Shown here piece by piece: positions 11,204 to 23,199 of a stretch of 64,000 bases of DNA. This DNA is from Eutreptiella sp. 'Long Island Sound 2002' (lineage: Eukaryota > Euglenozoa > Euglenophyceae > Eutreptiales > Eutreptiaceae): NCBI GenBank assembly GCA_964036045.1, contig OZ038382.1:148068961-148132960 (forward strand), given 5' to 3'. Each line of letters begins with the position of its first letter. The stretch's first letter is position 1. The translations under genes and the position numbers were made by a program. The notes under the pieces are model-generated. The model had not been told where the DNA came from, made no database searches, and saw only the letters and a list, made by a program, of their open reading frames with translations.

Positions 11204-14200
11204 TGGTAGCAGAGGCGTACCTGCTGCCCCTACCTACCGCCGACCCGGGGACTTGGGCCCCTATGTGCCCTGCCCAAGTACGCCCCGGGTGCGTATTGTG
11301 GACTCGGTGGAGACCACGCCGGAGATTGGAGCCAGAGAAGAGCCGAGACGCTCAGGAGCATGGCGAACTCCGGAAGTAGAAGCCCGAAGAGAAATACGAC
11401 GTTCGGGAAGAGGAGGACTTGACATGGAGGACCTGGTCTCCATGTGTGAGCGTCGCTGCCGAAAGGCATGCAACCTCCGCTCCGCCGCGGAGGACTCTGA
11501 GGAGACCTGCCATTCAGGCAGCAGTGGAGGACGGGCTCGACGCTACCGGAAGCGCGGTTCACCCAAGCCCGCGGCAGGGGACGCCGGGGCTATGGATACG
11601 GACCCTAGCCCAGTCAGGCTGTGGGACTCCGAGGGGCACTCCGAGGGCTATCGGACAGCCTATGATCAACCTTCGGAGTCGGTGGAGACGGCCAGGCCGC
11701 CCACAAGGGCGAACACGGCTCCAGAACCCAGCCTGGAGCATGACGCCGAGGCGTTGGAGAGGCCCGCCAGAGCCAGAACGGCGCCTGTGGCCCGGCACAC
11801 GGAGCCAACGCGGGATAGCATGGGCGACACACCCATGGCGGAGGAGTCCGAGGCGCCGGGAACCGCGGGACGTGCCGGATCAGGTGGAAAGCACGCTGAG
11901 TGCCACTGCGAGCACGTATCCTTCCTCATGGGCAAGTACCCAAAGATGGGGATGGACGCCATCGTGCATCGCCTCGACAGCCTGGACAACGCGAAGGACG
12001 GTCTAGAGGAGGACGTCGCCGGGATCCTGGATGACCAGTCGGCGACGGAGAGAGACATGGCGGAGCTGCGAGCGGAACGGGACCGGTACCGGGAGAATCT
12101 GGAGCTGGCCCTGGGGAAGCAGCAGCGAGTGGTGGACAGCCTCCTCCACCTGGTGGAGGACATGTCGGGACGCCTGAAAAGGCTAGAGGAGCTACAGCCC
12201 CTCGCCTCGGGTCCGGAGCTCCCAGCAAAGCCGGCCGCGGCAGAGCTGGTGGAGCGGGTTAAGACCCTCAGGAGCGCCATGGATAAACCCATGGGCGTCC
12301 CTGCAGAGGCACCATACGCGCCTCCGCGTGTTGACCCGGGTGCGTTGCCGTTTGTTCCCATGTTCAGCGAATCCACCATGCTCGGGGAACACACGGCACC
12401 GGCTGGGTCCATGCGGGAAGGGCACGTAACCACGGACCCGAGGAGCCTGACGGTACAGATGTCCCATGCCGCGCAGGATCTACTGATCACTACGACTGCC
12501 CATGCAGTTTATGCGGAAGAGGAGATCCAGAGCCAGACCATGCAGGGGCGAACCATGGGAAGCGCCGACGGACATGGTTGAGGTCATCCAGGCGGAAACC
12601 TGTGGGCGAAGGACCCCAATACGGGGATATGGACGGCCGGTGGAGCAAGTCCTTCCCGCATTCCAAACCCCATGGGTTCAGGCCCAACTGGACCGCACTC
12701 CATGGAGGAGAGGGATGTACGGGGAGTGTACTCACACCCTCCGGCCACAGGTGGTATCCGTCTCGGTGGAGTGGTGGCCGGTGACGTCGGAGACGCCATC
12801 AGAATTGACGACCTCAGGGGAATCAAAATCCCCTACTATGATGGCAACCCCTCCAAACTGGACGACTTCATCCTGGATTGGCAGGACTTCGCCGAGGAGG
12901 TCGTCGGCGAGATGCGGGGAGCGCCGCGGGACAAGTGGGTATGTCGGACATTCCCACACCGGCTGGCGCAGGACCTGAAGGAGGAGCTGCGGGATCAGAT
13001 CCGGGAAGGATTGATCCGTACGGAGCAGGCCTGCCTCCAGTGGTTGGAGGATGAGGAGCGGGTGGACGCTCCGAACCAGAAGCTGGAGGACTTGTGGTCC
13101 ATCCCGCTGCAGCTGGACCGCGCCGAGTTGCGGGTCAGGGAGTGGAACCGGTACCTGCGGAAGTACCGACGGAGCCTCAAGCTGGTTGAGGACTGGAACG
13201 ATCCAGCGGGATCCGCCACTTGCTGAAGGACGTCCTCCCCGGCCACTGGAAGAGGCGAGTGGAGGACGAGGAAAAGAAGCGAGCCAAGAAGCGGGTGGCG
13301 GTGAGGATCATGGCGGCGGAGGATACCCATGCGGGTATCATGGAGTTCTTCAGGAGGAACCTGGGCGAGCCCAACCGGATGTTGGGACTGAAGAACGCCG
13401 TGTACGTGGAGGTATTTGGAGACACCATGGGGCAAAGGTTGCTGCGCCTCAGCAACGTGGAGTGGAGGCGCGGGGAGCCGCTGAGGAGGCAGGTCATCTT
13501 CGCCCGCATGAGCCTGGGCGACATCGTGAAGTATATCACGGTGGAGTTGAAGCTCAATGCGAAGAACGAGGCCCACGTGCAGGATCGACATGGTCATGAA
13601 CAACGAGGCCACCGAGAAGACCGCCATCATCGGGAGATCCAGGAGGACACGGCCAACTCCACGGAGAACAGTAGTGCAAGTGGCCAAGGCCACTGGACCT
13701 GGTCCCGGGAGGATCACGAGGAGGCCCATTTCTTCGCGTTTGTAGCACACAACGTGAGGGACCATGGGCAGGATCGGTCCAGATTGAGCCGGCTGGGACC
13801 CAAGAAGGGCAATGAGCCAAGGATGATCGGGAACCCACCGCTTTTGTTCCGGGAGTATAGGTCTCAGCACGACGGGTGCTGGGTCTGTTATGGCAAGGGA
13901 AACAACCATGCACACGACCACCGTCAGTGCAAGGTGTATGAGGCGGACAAGAAGGCCTACTTCGCCGCCCACCCCGAGAAGAAGCCCAAGGAGCAGCGGA
14001 TTGCCGATTGGAAGGCGAAGGACGGAGACGGGGGAAAAGGCCAAGGCAAAGGTCAAGGGAAAGGCGGAGGAAGAGGCTATGGTGGTGGACCTGGCCAAGA
14101 CCGACGAGTGAGGTCGATCGAGGAGGTTGCTGAGGACATGTTGAGGACGTTGGAGGAACTCAAAGCCCAGCAACGTGGTGGACAAAGTCCTGGTGGATCG

Positions 14201-14233
14201 CAGCCGGAAGGGGCTGCGGGAAGTCAAGTCTAG
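11118..14233 (+). pseudogene. Element 2 Gag (in-frame TGA and one frameshift)
   Basis: Particle protein and nucleocapsid. The frame from ATG 11118, inside the LTR, reads through the primer site. It includes a CERRCRKACNLR motif near 11450 and a long helical region (about 11940-12200), and is halted by TGA at 12579-12581. The same frame resumes with the Gag core motif YYDGNPSKLDDFILDW near 12835 and runs to 13226. A 1-nt break near 13200 moves the homologous reading to the frame of 13220-14233, which holds an unusual Cys/His knuckle (CWVCYGKGNNHAHDHRQC, about 13880-13930) and a Gly/Lys-rich tail. A later internal ATG could be the true start. Element 4 repeats the N-terminal half with good conservation. 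Confidence 0.75.
11204..11215 (+). other. Element 2 primer-binding site, initiator tRNA-Met type
   Basis: TGGTAGCAGAGG directly after the 5' LTR. As I recall the vertebrate initiator tRNA-Met, its 3' end is CCUCUGCUACCA, an exact 12-nt complement. Land-plant elements usually carry TGGTATCAGAGC instead. The same 12 nt follow the LTR of element 4 at 62885-62896. Confidence 0.75.
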
Positions 14234-14397
14234 AGGAGCCCCCACGGGAGTGGGACCTCGGCGGTCTCTCCTCCGGAAATCAGTGGAATCGCAGAGAAAG
14301 CGAAGGCACATCGGGTGCAGAGAAGGCTCCAGAAGAGCCAAAACCACTGAGTTTTGCCACTCCGAACCCCTGGAGCGCCCTGCCAAGGGAAGTACAT

Positions 14398-15015
14398 GTG
14401 GGTACGGGACATGGCAAGAAGGAAAGAGCGACCACGGAGAGCCCCGTGGATGGGCAGGACCAGCCCAAGATCGACACCATCCGTGACCATACCCTTGAAG
14501 TCCTGATGCACCCGGACGTGCTAGAGTTGCATGCCGTGAGAGTCGTCCATACGCCTTATGGTGACGAGCGGCAGTTGCACTTGAAAGTGCGAGTACGGTG
14601 CGGACGAGAGGAGAAGGTGGTGGATGTGTTGGTGGATACGGGTGCCGAGGTGAGCCTGGTCCAGAGAGGGTTGTTCAAGGAGGAACTCCTGCAGCCCAGC
14701 CGGAGACCGGTCCGCCTGAAGGTCGCCAACAGAGAGATCATGGGTGGGGGCACCCATGAGGCCACTATCAGTATGGAATTCTGGGAACATGAGCGCTTGA
14801 ACTGCCCTGATCTGGCGAAGGGAAGCACTCTATCCGGGAACTTCTATATGGCAGACATTACAGATTGCGATATGATCATGGGGTATGACTTCATGGTGGC
14901 AAACGCCATTGGAGCCCTTCCCCATCGTGCAACGCTGGTCCGGGAGGATGATGAATGCCTCACGTACATGGCTGTCCACGGAATATGCATGCGGATCATC
15001 CCAATGGAATGCTGA
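14398..15015 (+). pseudogene. Element 2 retropepsin
   Basis: Aspartic protease with VDTGAEVSLV near 14635 and MIMGYDF near 14875. LHAVR and RQLHLKVR upstream are shared with element 1. About 160 nt separate it from the Gag stop and are not open in one frame, so Gag and protease are not joined as the sequence stands. Near 14955-14965 the homologous reading changes frame (compare WLS-x-E, which continues in the frame of 14885-16090), so the printed C-terminus to 15015 is out of frame. Confidence 0.78.
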
Positions 15016-15900
15016 GGAAGAGGATCGGATCGTCCAAGCGGTGCAAGCTGTGGCTGCCAAGTCCAGAGGAGACCGTGGAGTTCAGCTCACGGAGTATGGA
15101 ATGGCGCCGCAGGTGTATGCCAGGATGATCCAGACGCTGGGAGCCGAAGCGCCCGAGACGGACGTCTTCGCTTCCCGGGATGCCCCACTTTTGCGGAAGT
15201 GTAGGAGGCATTGGCATCGAGGAGACACAGCCTGGCACAGGCATTGGGGTTTGAAGGAGTGGGGGCCCATGTATTGGCATGGCTCCCTGGACAATACCAG
15301 ACGTACGGTGGAGAAGATCGTCGCGGATAGGGCGAAGGGGATCCTGGTCATCACCGGCAGAGGATCCACCCCATGTGCGCTGGAAGGTCTCAAGTCGACG
15401 CTGGACTCCATCACCCTGAACGAGATGTCATTCGGGCCAGAGGAGGAGTTGTTCATCGACGCCAAGGGTGTATCAATGCCCTCCCCGGGTCAAGCGTGGG
15501 GTACCAAGGCTTTCCTGGTGGATGGGACGCAAGCCCAGCCCACGGGTGATGAAGCATTCATCCGTAGCGTGGAGGCAGTGCCCATGAAGGTCATGGTTGA
15601 GCCCAAGGAGGGGATGGATCAGCCTACTGATGGGATTGACGTCCTGTCCCACGCCGAGATCGACCACGTCGTCAACTACATGCGGATGGGGATGCATGAT
15701 CATGTGGCAGCCGAGAAGAGGCGGGCCATGGTCACATCTCCGCATTGGTGGGATGACAAGATGTTGGTCACCGGCAAGTACGAGAAGGATGAGTTCGTGG
15801 CGAGGGTCATGGATCACATCGCGGACCAATATGATGGTCCGGTTGGGTCGGACCCGCCGACGTGCGATTTTCCAAGAATGGGGGCCGAGAGCGACAGAAC
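14960..15900 (+). pseudogene. Element 2 linker domain between protease and RT
   Basis: Frame 14885-16090 carries the counterpart of the element 1 linker: DVFASRDAPLLRKC near 15154, HRHWGLKEWG near 15240, KGILVITGRG near 15340, DAKGVSMPSPGQ near 15460 and FLVDG near 15515. A variable acidic stretch then leads to the RT. The frame changes again at about 15880-15950, after which RT is read from the 15862 frame. A Trp stands where element 1 has its TGA at 5979. Conservation between two diverged families suggests a retained function, but I cannot name it. Confidence 0.5.
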
Positions 15901-18900
15901 CAGCCCGATGCCGCAAATTTTCGAAGATTATCGGTGGGAAGCGCGCTCCACAACGATAAAGACGGCATATCGGACGAGGAGAAGTCGGACTCGGACCCAG
16001 AAGAGGCCTATACCGCAGTGCGGTCGGTTGTATCGATACCGAAGCAAGCGGCTGAAGAGGCCCAGGAGAACCCGAAGGTCGCCGAGCTGAAGGAGAGGCT
16101 GATCAATGCCTATCCGCGGCTATTCGGTGGCGTCGCCAACAAGAACCCTCCAGATCGCGGGAGGTTTGGCACAGCTAGGATCAAGCTGAAGCCGAACCCC
16201 AAGATCTATGGTCATCGGGAGTACCAACTTCAGGGCGATCGGGCCGAGGCCATGAAGAAGCTGTTGGCCGAGTTCACTGAGCGGGGATGGATCGAACCCT
16301 CCGACAGTGAGTGGGCCAGCCCAGCCTTTATCGTGCCCAAGAAGGAGAAGGGCGAGTGGAGATTGGTGGTGGATTACAGGGGTTTGAACGAGCAAACCGA
16401 GCACGACTCGTACTCGCTTCCCCTGATCGACTCCATCCTCCAAAAACAACAGAAAAAGCGGATCTTCACGGTGTTGGACCTGAAACACGGTTATCACCAG
16501 ATGCCGCTACACCCGGACTCCAGGCCTTGCACAGCGATGTTGATGCCGCTGGGGCCCATGCAGTGGAAAGTGGTGCCCATGGGCGCCAAGAATGGCAACG
16601 CCGCTTTCCAGCGCATGATGGAGGACCTACTCGGTCCAGTCCGGGATTGTGTCGACCCCTTTGTGGATGACATCATCATCAGGTCCGGCACGGAGGACAT
16701 GACTGAGGACGAGCTCATCAAAGCGCATGAGAAGGATCTGCGCCGAGTGCTCAGCGAGCTGGACAAGCACAACATGGTGTGCAAGCCCACCAAAGCCTCA
16801 CTCTTCGTGAAGGAAGTGGAGTTCGCGGGTCACGTGATTGGTCACGGGCAACGCCGTCCCATGCCTTGGAAGCTGGCGTCCCTGCACCACTGGGAGAAGC
16901 CCCAGACCATCAGCGAACTCCGGTCCTTCATGGGGTTCTGCAATTACTATTCGGGCTATGTCCGGATGTATGCAGAACTCTCGGGGCCGCTGCACAAGAT
17001 GCTGCAGGTGGGGAGGTTCGATGGCCGGAAGGGGAGCAAGAAGAAGCTTGCCTGGACCCCTGAGGCTGAGGATGCGTTCAGCCGCCTGAAGGAGGGACTC
17101 CTGGGGCAGCTGGGGCTATTCCTGGTGGACCCGGACAAGGGATTCGTGCTACGGACGGACGCCCCGGACTATGCTGTAGGGGCAGTTCTCGAGCAGATCC
17201 GGGACGACGGGTCGCACGTACCCGTGGCGTTTTGCAGTCGAATCCTGGCCGAGGGCCAACGCCGCACCTGGACTGCGAGGGAGAAGGAGACGTACGCCAT
17301 TGTTTGTGCGCTCAGGAAGTGGTCTGGCCATATCAGATTGCAACCGGTGGTGGTTTGCACGGACCATCAGTCCTTGCAGAGCTGGCACAAGGAGCACGTC
17401 GACACCCCCTCGGGACCGGCGGCAAGGAGGGCCCGATGACATGAGACGTTCGCCAAGGTCGACCTCAGCGTCGTATACGTCCCGGGAAAGGACAACACTG
17501 TGGCAGATTGCCTCAGTCGATGGGCCTACCCCGCGGGCAAGGCTTGGATGGACATATCCAGCCATGGGGACGCCGAGGAAACCGAGGAGGCCAAGCGCAT
17601 CATCGAGATGGAGAAGGCCATGGAGCAAGAGGGGGTCAAGTGCTTTGTGGTGATGGCAAACCGTACGGACCTGGCCAAGTTCCGGGGTGCCCGCGTCCAA
17701 GATATTCGAGGGGAAACCCTCGAGCAATGGATGGTGGCCCCTGTAGAGCTAGTCAGGTCGGTGCTCACAGAGGACTGGTCGGATGACTACGCGGCATCCG
17801 AGCACTGGAGCAAGTACTGGAATGCCGTGAGCGCCCCGTCGGACGACGAGTGGCCTGAGGGCTTGACCGAGGATGGGGACAAACTGTTCCTCAAGGACAA
17901 GCTACTGGTCCCTGAGAACCGAGTGGAGGAGCTCATTGACCACTGGCACAACGCCCAGCTCATGCATCCTGGTCGAGACAAGATGCAGCGGGACCTGGAG
18001 TGGCGTTTCAAGTTCCCTCCGGGGTACTACTCCATCCTGGATAGGTACTGCAGCGACTGTGCCGTGTGTCGGGCCACGAAGAGCCCCAACCACTCCACAG
18101 CGGGCAACCTGGTGTATACGGCTATACCGGAGGCCCCTATGCGGTCCGTGGCCATGGATGTATTCGCCATGCCTGAGGTCACCGTGGAAGGAGAGACCTA
18201 CGACTGTGTCATCCTGGCGGTGGATAGGCACAGTGGGTATATCGTGGCGATCCCTGGCAAGAAGTCCAAGAAGAAGGACAAGAAGGACAAGCATGGAGTG
18301 GGGCTGCAGGCCAAGACCGTCGCTAATGCCATGATCAGGCATTGGCTGAAGATTTTTGATGTCCCGGCTGTCATCTGCAGCGATCGGGGCAGTCACTTTG
18401 TGGGGTCGTGGTTCAAGACGATGTGCAAGCACATGGGTATTCGGCATGCCAAGACCGTGGCGTACCGCAGCCGGTCGAATGGCCGAGCTGAGGTGGCCGG
18501 GCGGCAGATGTTCGAGAAGTTCCGCCAGCTGCACATTGACGAACCGGGCCAGAATTGGTATAATTCGCTGTGGAGAGTACTCCAAGCGTATCACGACCTT
18601 CCGGGACCCACTGGACTGTCGCCCCATCGTATCCTGTTCCTACGGGATCGAGTGTCACGCACTCTCCCGTGGTTGAACCATGGCAAAGTGGCCCGGGATG
18701 CGAACGCTATGATGGCTGAGGCGGACGACACGGCGGCCAAGGTGTGCAAGGCACTTCAGGACGAGCATGACAAGAGGGCCAGGTACTTCAAGCAGGGAAA
18801 GGTCCAGAAGTATGCTCTCCAAGACACCGTGTGGGTGGAGCGGCACCACAAGGATGTCCTGTCCAGGCATCGGCAGGCATCTTGGTATGTGCCGGGGGTA

Positions 18901-19302
18901 ATCGTACGGAAGGTCGGGCAGGATGTGTATGCGGTTCGTGTGGGGGATAACAAGATCCTGGAGCGCGACCATACCCAGCTTCGTCCCCGAGCACCCGACC
19001 CCAGCGCACGTCCCGTCACCTTCGAGTTCACGGCCGGCGATGTGGACTCGGATGACGAGGGTGAGGACGACGACTTCACCGCTGAGAAGATCCTGGCGGA
19101 CAAGCCGGACCCGGGGACGCCTGGGGGGAGGCTTTATAAAGTCCGTTGGAAGGGATTTGCCGCATCCAGGGACTCGTGGGAGCCTCCGAGCAGTTTTGTG
19201 CCGAGGTACACCACGGTCTCGATGGACTATCTGAAGAAAAAGAATATTTCTTTGGATGTCAAGGACGTGTTGGGCCATTTGGTGGCTGCTGTAGCACCGT
19301 AA
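15862..19302 (+). pseudogene. Element 2 Pol: RT, RNase H, integrase, chromodomain (one in-frame TGA)
   Basis: Nearly complete polymerase-integrase in a single frame, broken only by TGA 17437-17439 where element 1 has Trp (RRAR-W-HET). RT: SEWASPAFIVPKK (about 16307), LVVDYRG, LKHGYHQMPL (about 16480), catalytic DPFVDD (about 16655). RNase H: RTDAPDYAVGAVLEQ (about 17155, Pro where element 1 has Ser), EKET, TDHQSLQSW. Integrase: zinc domain ending CSDCAVC near 18050, catalytic Asp in AMDVF (about 18150), ICSDRGSHF (about 18375) and Glu in RSNGRAEVAG (about 18475). The C-terminal chromodomain shows LYKVRWKGFAASRDSWEP near 19130-19185 and would direct integration by binding modified histones. 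It ends at TAA 19300-19302. Confidence 0.9.
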
Positions 19303-19695
19303 TGGATTCCCCTTGGCATTTTTGTTTGTTTTTGTGCTTGGAAGGTGGGTGAGGGCGTTCATCCGGGGATTTTTGGGCCTTGACTGGCCATAAACCCCCT
19401 TCACTCGATCTCCAGATATATATTTCATTGTGGTATACTTCCTTAGGTCGACGGACGACGTTTTTCTATCTTTGATGCCCTTGGTCCATGTTGTAGATCA
19501 AGAGGAGACCGGATATGGCGTAGGGCACCAATTTTCAGTGTCCTCACCCCTCCCTTGGGGCATGGGGGACGCCTACGACGTGTGTGGGGCCTCCATGTGT
19601 CCTTGGGACATGGAGAGGGGGGTTGGAGCCCATTGGGGTCCTCCCGTTCTCTCTTCAATGACTTCCGAGCGGTAACAACGCTCTGAGAAGGGGGG
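19303..19695 (+). other. Element 2 3' untranslated region with polypurine tract
   Basis: Non-coding spacer after the chromodomain. The last bases before the 3' LTR, GAGAAGGGGGG (19685-19695), form the polypurine tract that primes plus-strand DNA synthesis. The LTR begins TGAAGCC directly after it at 19696, which fixes the LTR start. Confidence 0.8.
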
Positions 19696-22063
19696 TGAAG
19701 CCGGTTCGGACCTCCGTGGCCATCTTTGGGTCACTTGGGGTGTGTATCTATGTGCCGGCAAGCCGCCATTGGCTGATATCATACTCTCCCATCCACCTGA
19801 CCTAACCCGATGTGATAGTGTGATAGGTTTGGCCATTCCGGCTATGAGCGGCCATATTCAGTACCGAGGCGCCGCCAGCTGAGATTTATATATCAGAATA
19901 TCAGGAATCAACAGGGTTTTTTTATCATAATGTTTCCGTAATTTTTCCGCCTTCCGTTCTGATGGTCAATGTTTCGGCGACTGTCAGTTGGCTCGCGATT
20001 TTGCGGTCACCGATTGGTTAAGTGTTATTTCCAGATATTTTGGCGGAAACCCTGATGAAGGGTCAGATTTCATCAGTAAAGGGTTCGTTGCTTCCGCAAT
20101 TTTCTAAATATGCACTCGAAATTTTAATCTGAATTTTTCGCGATGTCGAAATCGGATTTTCGACTTCGACATCGCCGCACTTGATTTGGTCTTTTTCGAG
20201 TGGTCATACTCGTTTCCCTATGCCCGAATCAGGTTTCCCTTGTACTTGCCACCCATTTGACTTGGAGATATAAGGGAAACAAAAGTGAATCGTGGGACCA
20301 CTTTGAAGGGCCATATCTACGCGCGAGTGTGAGGAAAGAGAATAGGAAAGGTTGCGTTGCAAGCGCCTTAGTCTCAACTTATTTCTGGTAGGATCCACCA
20401 ACTGAAGTCGGCACACACACTCGTTGTATCATAGGATCATGGTCAACATGGTAGAAACTTGTTTATAACTTGTTGACCATGTTTCCGGACTTGATATTAT
20501 GGCATTCGAGTGTGGCGCATGAGTCTTGCGGTGGCATAGCATCTTTCCTTCGGTTCCCACGTCCATTGTACCCAAAGTTATGACCATGGAGGGGCATGGC
20601 ATACCATGGTGGGAGCCAATTTTAAGGGATATGTGTGATATTGGTAGTATATGTCTTGATATGCTCACGCCCATGTTATATATCTTCGCGTGGCCAAGGA
20701 GATGGGGAGCCACACGTGACAAGGGCCTTGCTCATGTCCCAATTGTGGAATTCAAAGCGCTAGACTAAGTCTACCGCGTATGTATTGCTCATGGTATGTT
20801 TGGCAAAGAGATCCATGAGTGCACTCCCATTTTCATGGGGCATGTAGATATGAGTGGCGAAGGTATCTCCATGCGCCCGATTGGGGATCCAAGTGGGGGA
20901 ATTGTTCGCAATGGTTCCAATCATTTGTGTATTGAACCATGAGCGGATATCATGGGTGAGCATAGAGATATACTATCATGACAACTTTTTATTTGGACAT
21001 ATTTTCATGTTTTTGACCTCAATTTTTGTTCATTTATGCATTTTGTGTACTTACCTGGTCGGCAAACAGCAAGAAGCCTATGGAGAGTCGAACCATGGTA
21101 TGTTGTTCATATGTTGGCATATGCTTTGGGGTTGAACACCACCATATGCCGGATTGCGTACTCCATTTGGCTTGGCGCACGAAGGATCACAAGAACTGGT
21201 CTCAAGATCATGGGCTGACTTGGGCAGTGCGTGGCGCCCATATCCGAAGGGGTTTGGAGGGTAAAGTGGGGATGTACATGGGCATTGACCTTTGATCTCT
21301 ATCCTCCATGAATACTAGACTTCGAATCTTCTGCATGCTTTGAGCCTTTGGATAAGTAGTAACGTCAATTTTGAGCATATATTTGATATATGGCCAATAT
21401 GGTGTGAATTGGCAGTTTTTGGCATGTTATGAGTTCAAAATCATGGGGTATATCTCCGAGCCCATTCGACTCCAAGTCCAACCAAGTATATGTCAGGGTA
21501 GGGCATGGTCCTGAGTGCCACTCTGGGCCATGACACGCCACCTCCCCTATTGGGCTAGGATTTAGAGGCTTGGGAGTGAACACATTTTTGGGGTTCATGT
21601 AGTGACTTTTGACACATGGCATTTAGCTATCTCATTTGACCTGGTTCAGGGCAATATGTTGGTGAGTCAAGGGAAGGTCTTGAGTCCAGGGAATGAGGGG
21701 TTTATGGCTGTGAATGTGTATGTTTACCTCTTGCCCCAACTGTGCTTTATTTGTGTTCATATGCCAATTTCAGGGCTTTCCCTTTTTATGCAGTTCTTGT
21801 ACATGCCCGCCACCGTGAGACAACCGGTGTGCTGAACGGAAGCCCGCAGCGTATATTGGATTGTGGATTGGGTTATTGCTGTATTTGTGGGATCTGGTTG
21901 CTGTTCAGGGTTGAAGCAGGATTTTATTTTCTATATTTTTGGATTTTGGATCCTGGATTTTGATAAATGCAATCGTTGATCAGGAGCAAGTCGGCAGGGG
22001 TAACAGGCGGAAGGGGCACAGCGGGGGCCGGTCCTGGTAGGGACCTTCTTTATGGTAGCAGAG
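19696..22063 (+). repeat. Element 2 3' LTR (copy B) with retained primer-site bases
   Basis: Homologous to copy A over its whole length. Similarity does not stop at the expected LTR end but continues through TGGTAGCAGAG (22053-22063), the first 11 nt of the primer site, before giving way to the element 1 integrase. The hairpin arms at 20141-20150 and 20165-20174 are perfect complements here. The ATG matching the gag start of copy A is at about 21967. Confidence 0.85.
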
Positions 22064-23199
22064 TACCATGGAGAGCGTGGCCATGGACGTCTTCTCCATG
22101 CCCGAAGTGCACATAGGCAAAGAGACCTTTGACTGTGTGGTTCTTTGTGTGGATCGCCACAGTGGCTACGTAGTAGCCGTTCCGGCACGCAAAAAGGGGT
22201 TGCTTGCCAAGGAAGTGGCAGTCATGATGATTCGTCATTGGCTGACCGTCTTTGACATCCCCCGCACCATTTGCAGTGACCGAGGGCCCCAGTTTACTGG
22301 TGGCTGGTTCGAGGCCATGTGTTCCCTCATGGGAATACGGCATGCCAAGAGCGTCGCCTATCTCAGCCGGTCTAACGGCCGAGCTGAAGTGGCTGCACGG
22401 CAGCTGTTCGAGAAGCTGCGCAAGATTCACATCACCAATCCACGTAGGAACTGGTTTGAGGAGATGTGGCCTGCTCTGAAGGCCCATCATGACACCCCCA
22501 CTCCGGGTGGCTTGTCACCTCACCAGATTTTGTTCGGCAGGGACCCCCCTGGGTCGGGGACTTCCCTTGTCTGGTGATGGTATGGCCATAGACGCCAAGG
22601 AATTCTTTGCGCGGCAAGAGGCAACGGCGCGGGACATCCGCCAGCAGCTGAAGAAGGAGCATGCTGAGCGTCAGAAGTCCGCCCCGAGCTGGACAGCGCA
22701 GAAGTTCAGGGTGGGAGACCCGGTGTTGGTGATCAGACCCCGCCCTATGGGCACCCACCGCACCAAAACCTGGTTCACACCCGGAGAGATGGTCCGCAGG
22801 ATTGGTGAGGACACCTACCGCATCAAGGTGGGTCACGGACAGTTCCGGGAGCGCCATGAGAGTCAACTCCGTGTGCAGGAACCCGACCTCCGTGGCCAAC
22901 ATGTGTCCCTGAGCTATGCCGCACATGAGGCTGATTCGGACGACGACTATGCTGAGCAAGACGACTATAGCGCCGAGAAGATCCTGGCCCAGCGTCCGAA
23001 CGCCTCGGCAGCCGGAGGCCTGGAGTTCAAGGTTCGTTGGCGAGGCTATGGGCCGTCCCACAACACCTGGGAACCCGTCTCCTCGTTCGTGCCGCGGATC
23101 AATACCCCCTTCATGGACTACACCCGCAAGCACAAGACCAAGATCCATGTCTCAGACTTGGCAGCACTCACCCGGGCGATTGCAGCCAGGGGCGCCTGA
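22064..23199 (+). pseudogene. Element 1 integrase core and chromodomain (continuation)
   Basis: Continues the Pol protein cut at 8847. From 22069 the frame reads the integrase core: Asp in AMDVFSMPEV, ICSDRGPQFTGGW near 22265-22300, Glu in RSNGRAEVAARQL near 22370. A run of six C near 22540 shifts the frame; the homologous reading continues in the frame of 22489-23199, so the first ORF ends early at 22577. The second part has an SH3-like integrase C-terminus and a chromodomain with EFKVRWRGYGPSHNTWEP (about 23020-23075). It ends at TGA 23197-23199. Confidence 0.88.

Larger units (their letters stand above)
8848..22063 (+). mobile_element. Element 2: Ty3/Gypsy chromovirus inserted in element 1 integrase
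   Basis: Bounded by two closely related LTRs (8848-11203 and 19696-22052 or so, both starting TGAAGCCGGTTCGG). An initiator-tRNA-type primer site follows the first LTR and a G-rich polypurine tract precedes the second. The internal region encodes Gag, retropepsin, linker, RT, RNase H, integrase and a C-terminal chromodomain. The flanking integrase halves of element 1 join around it, so it transposed after element 1. In the first ~280 nt the two LTRs differ at 7 positions by my count (about 2.5%). Several frameshifts and in-frame TGA codons make this copy defective. No clean 5-bp target duplication is visible. Confidence 0.92.

Noticed and set aside
5979-17439. UGA reassigned to Trp in this genome
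   Set aside because: Trp is written TGG throughout the same ORFs and in the kinase, and the intact kinase ends naturally at TGA. Decay of retroelements explains the few TGA codons better.
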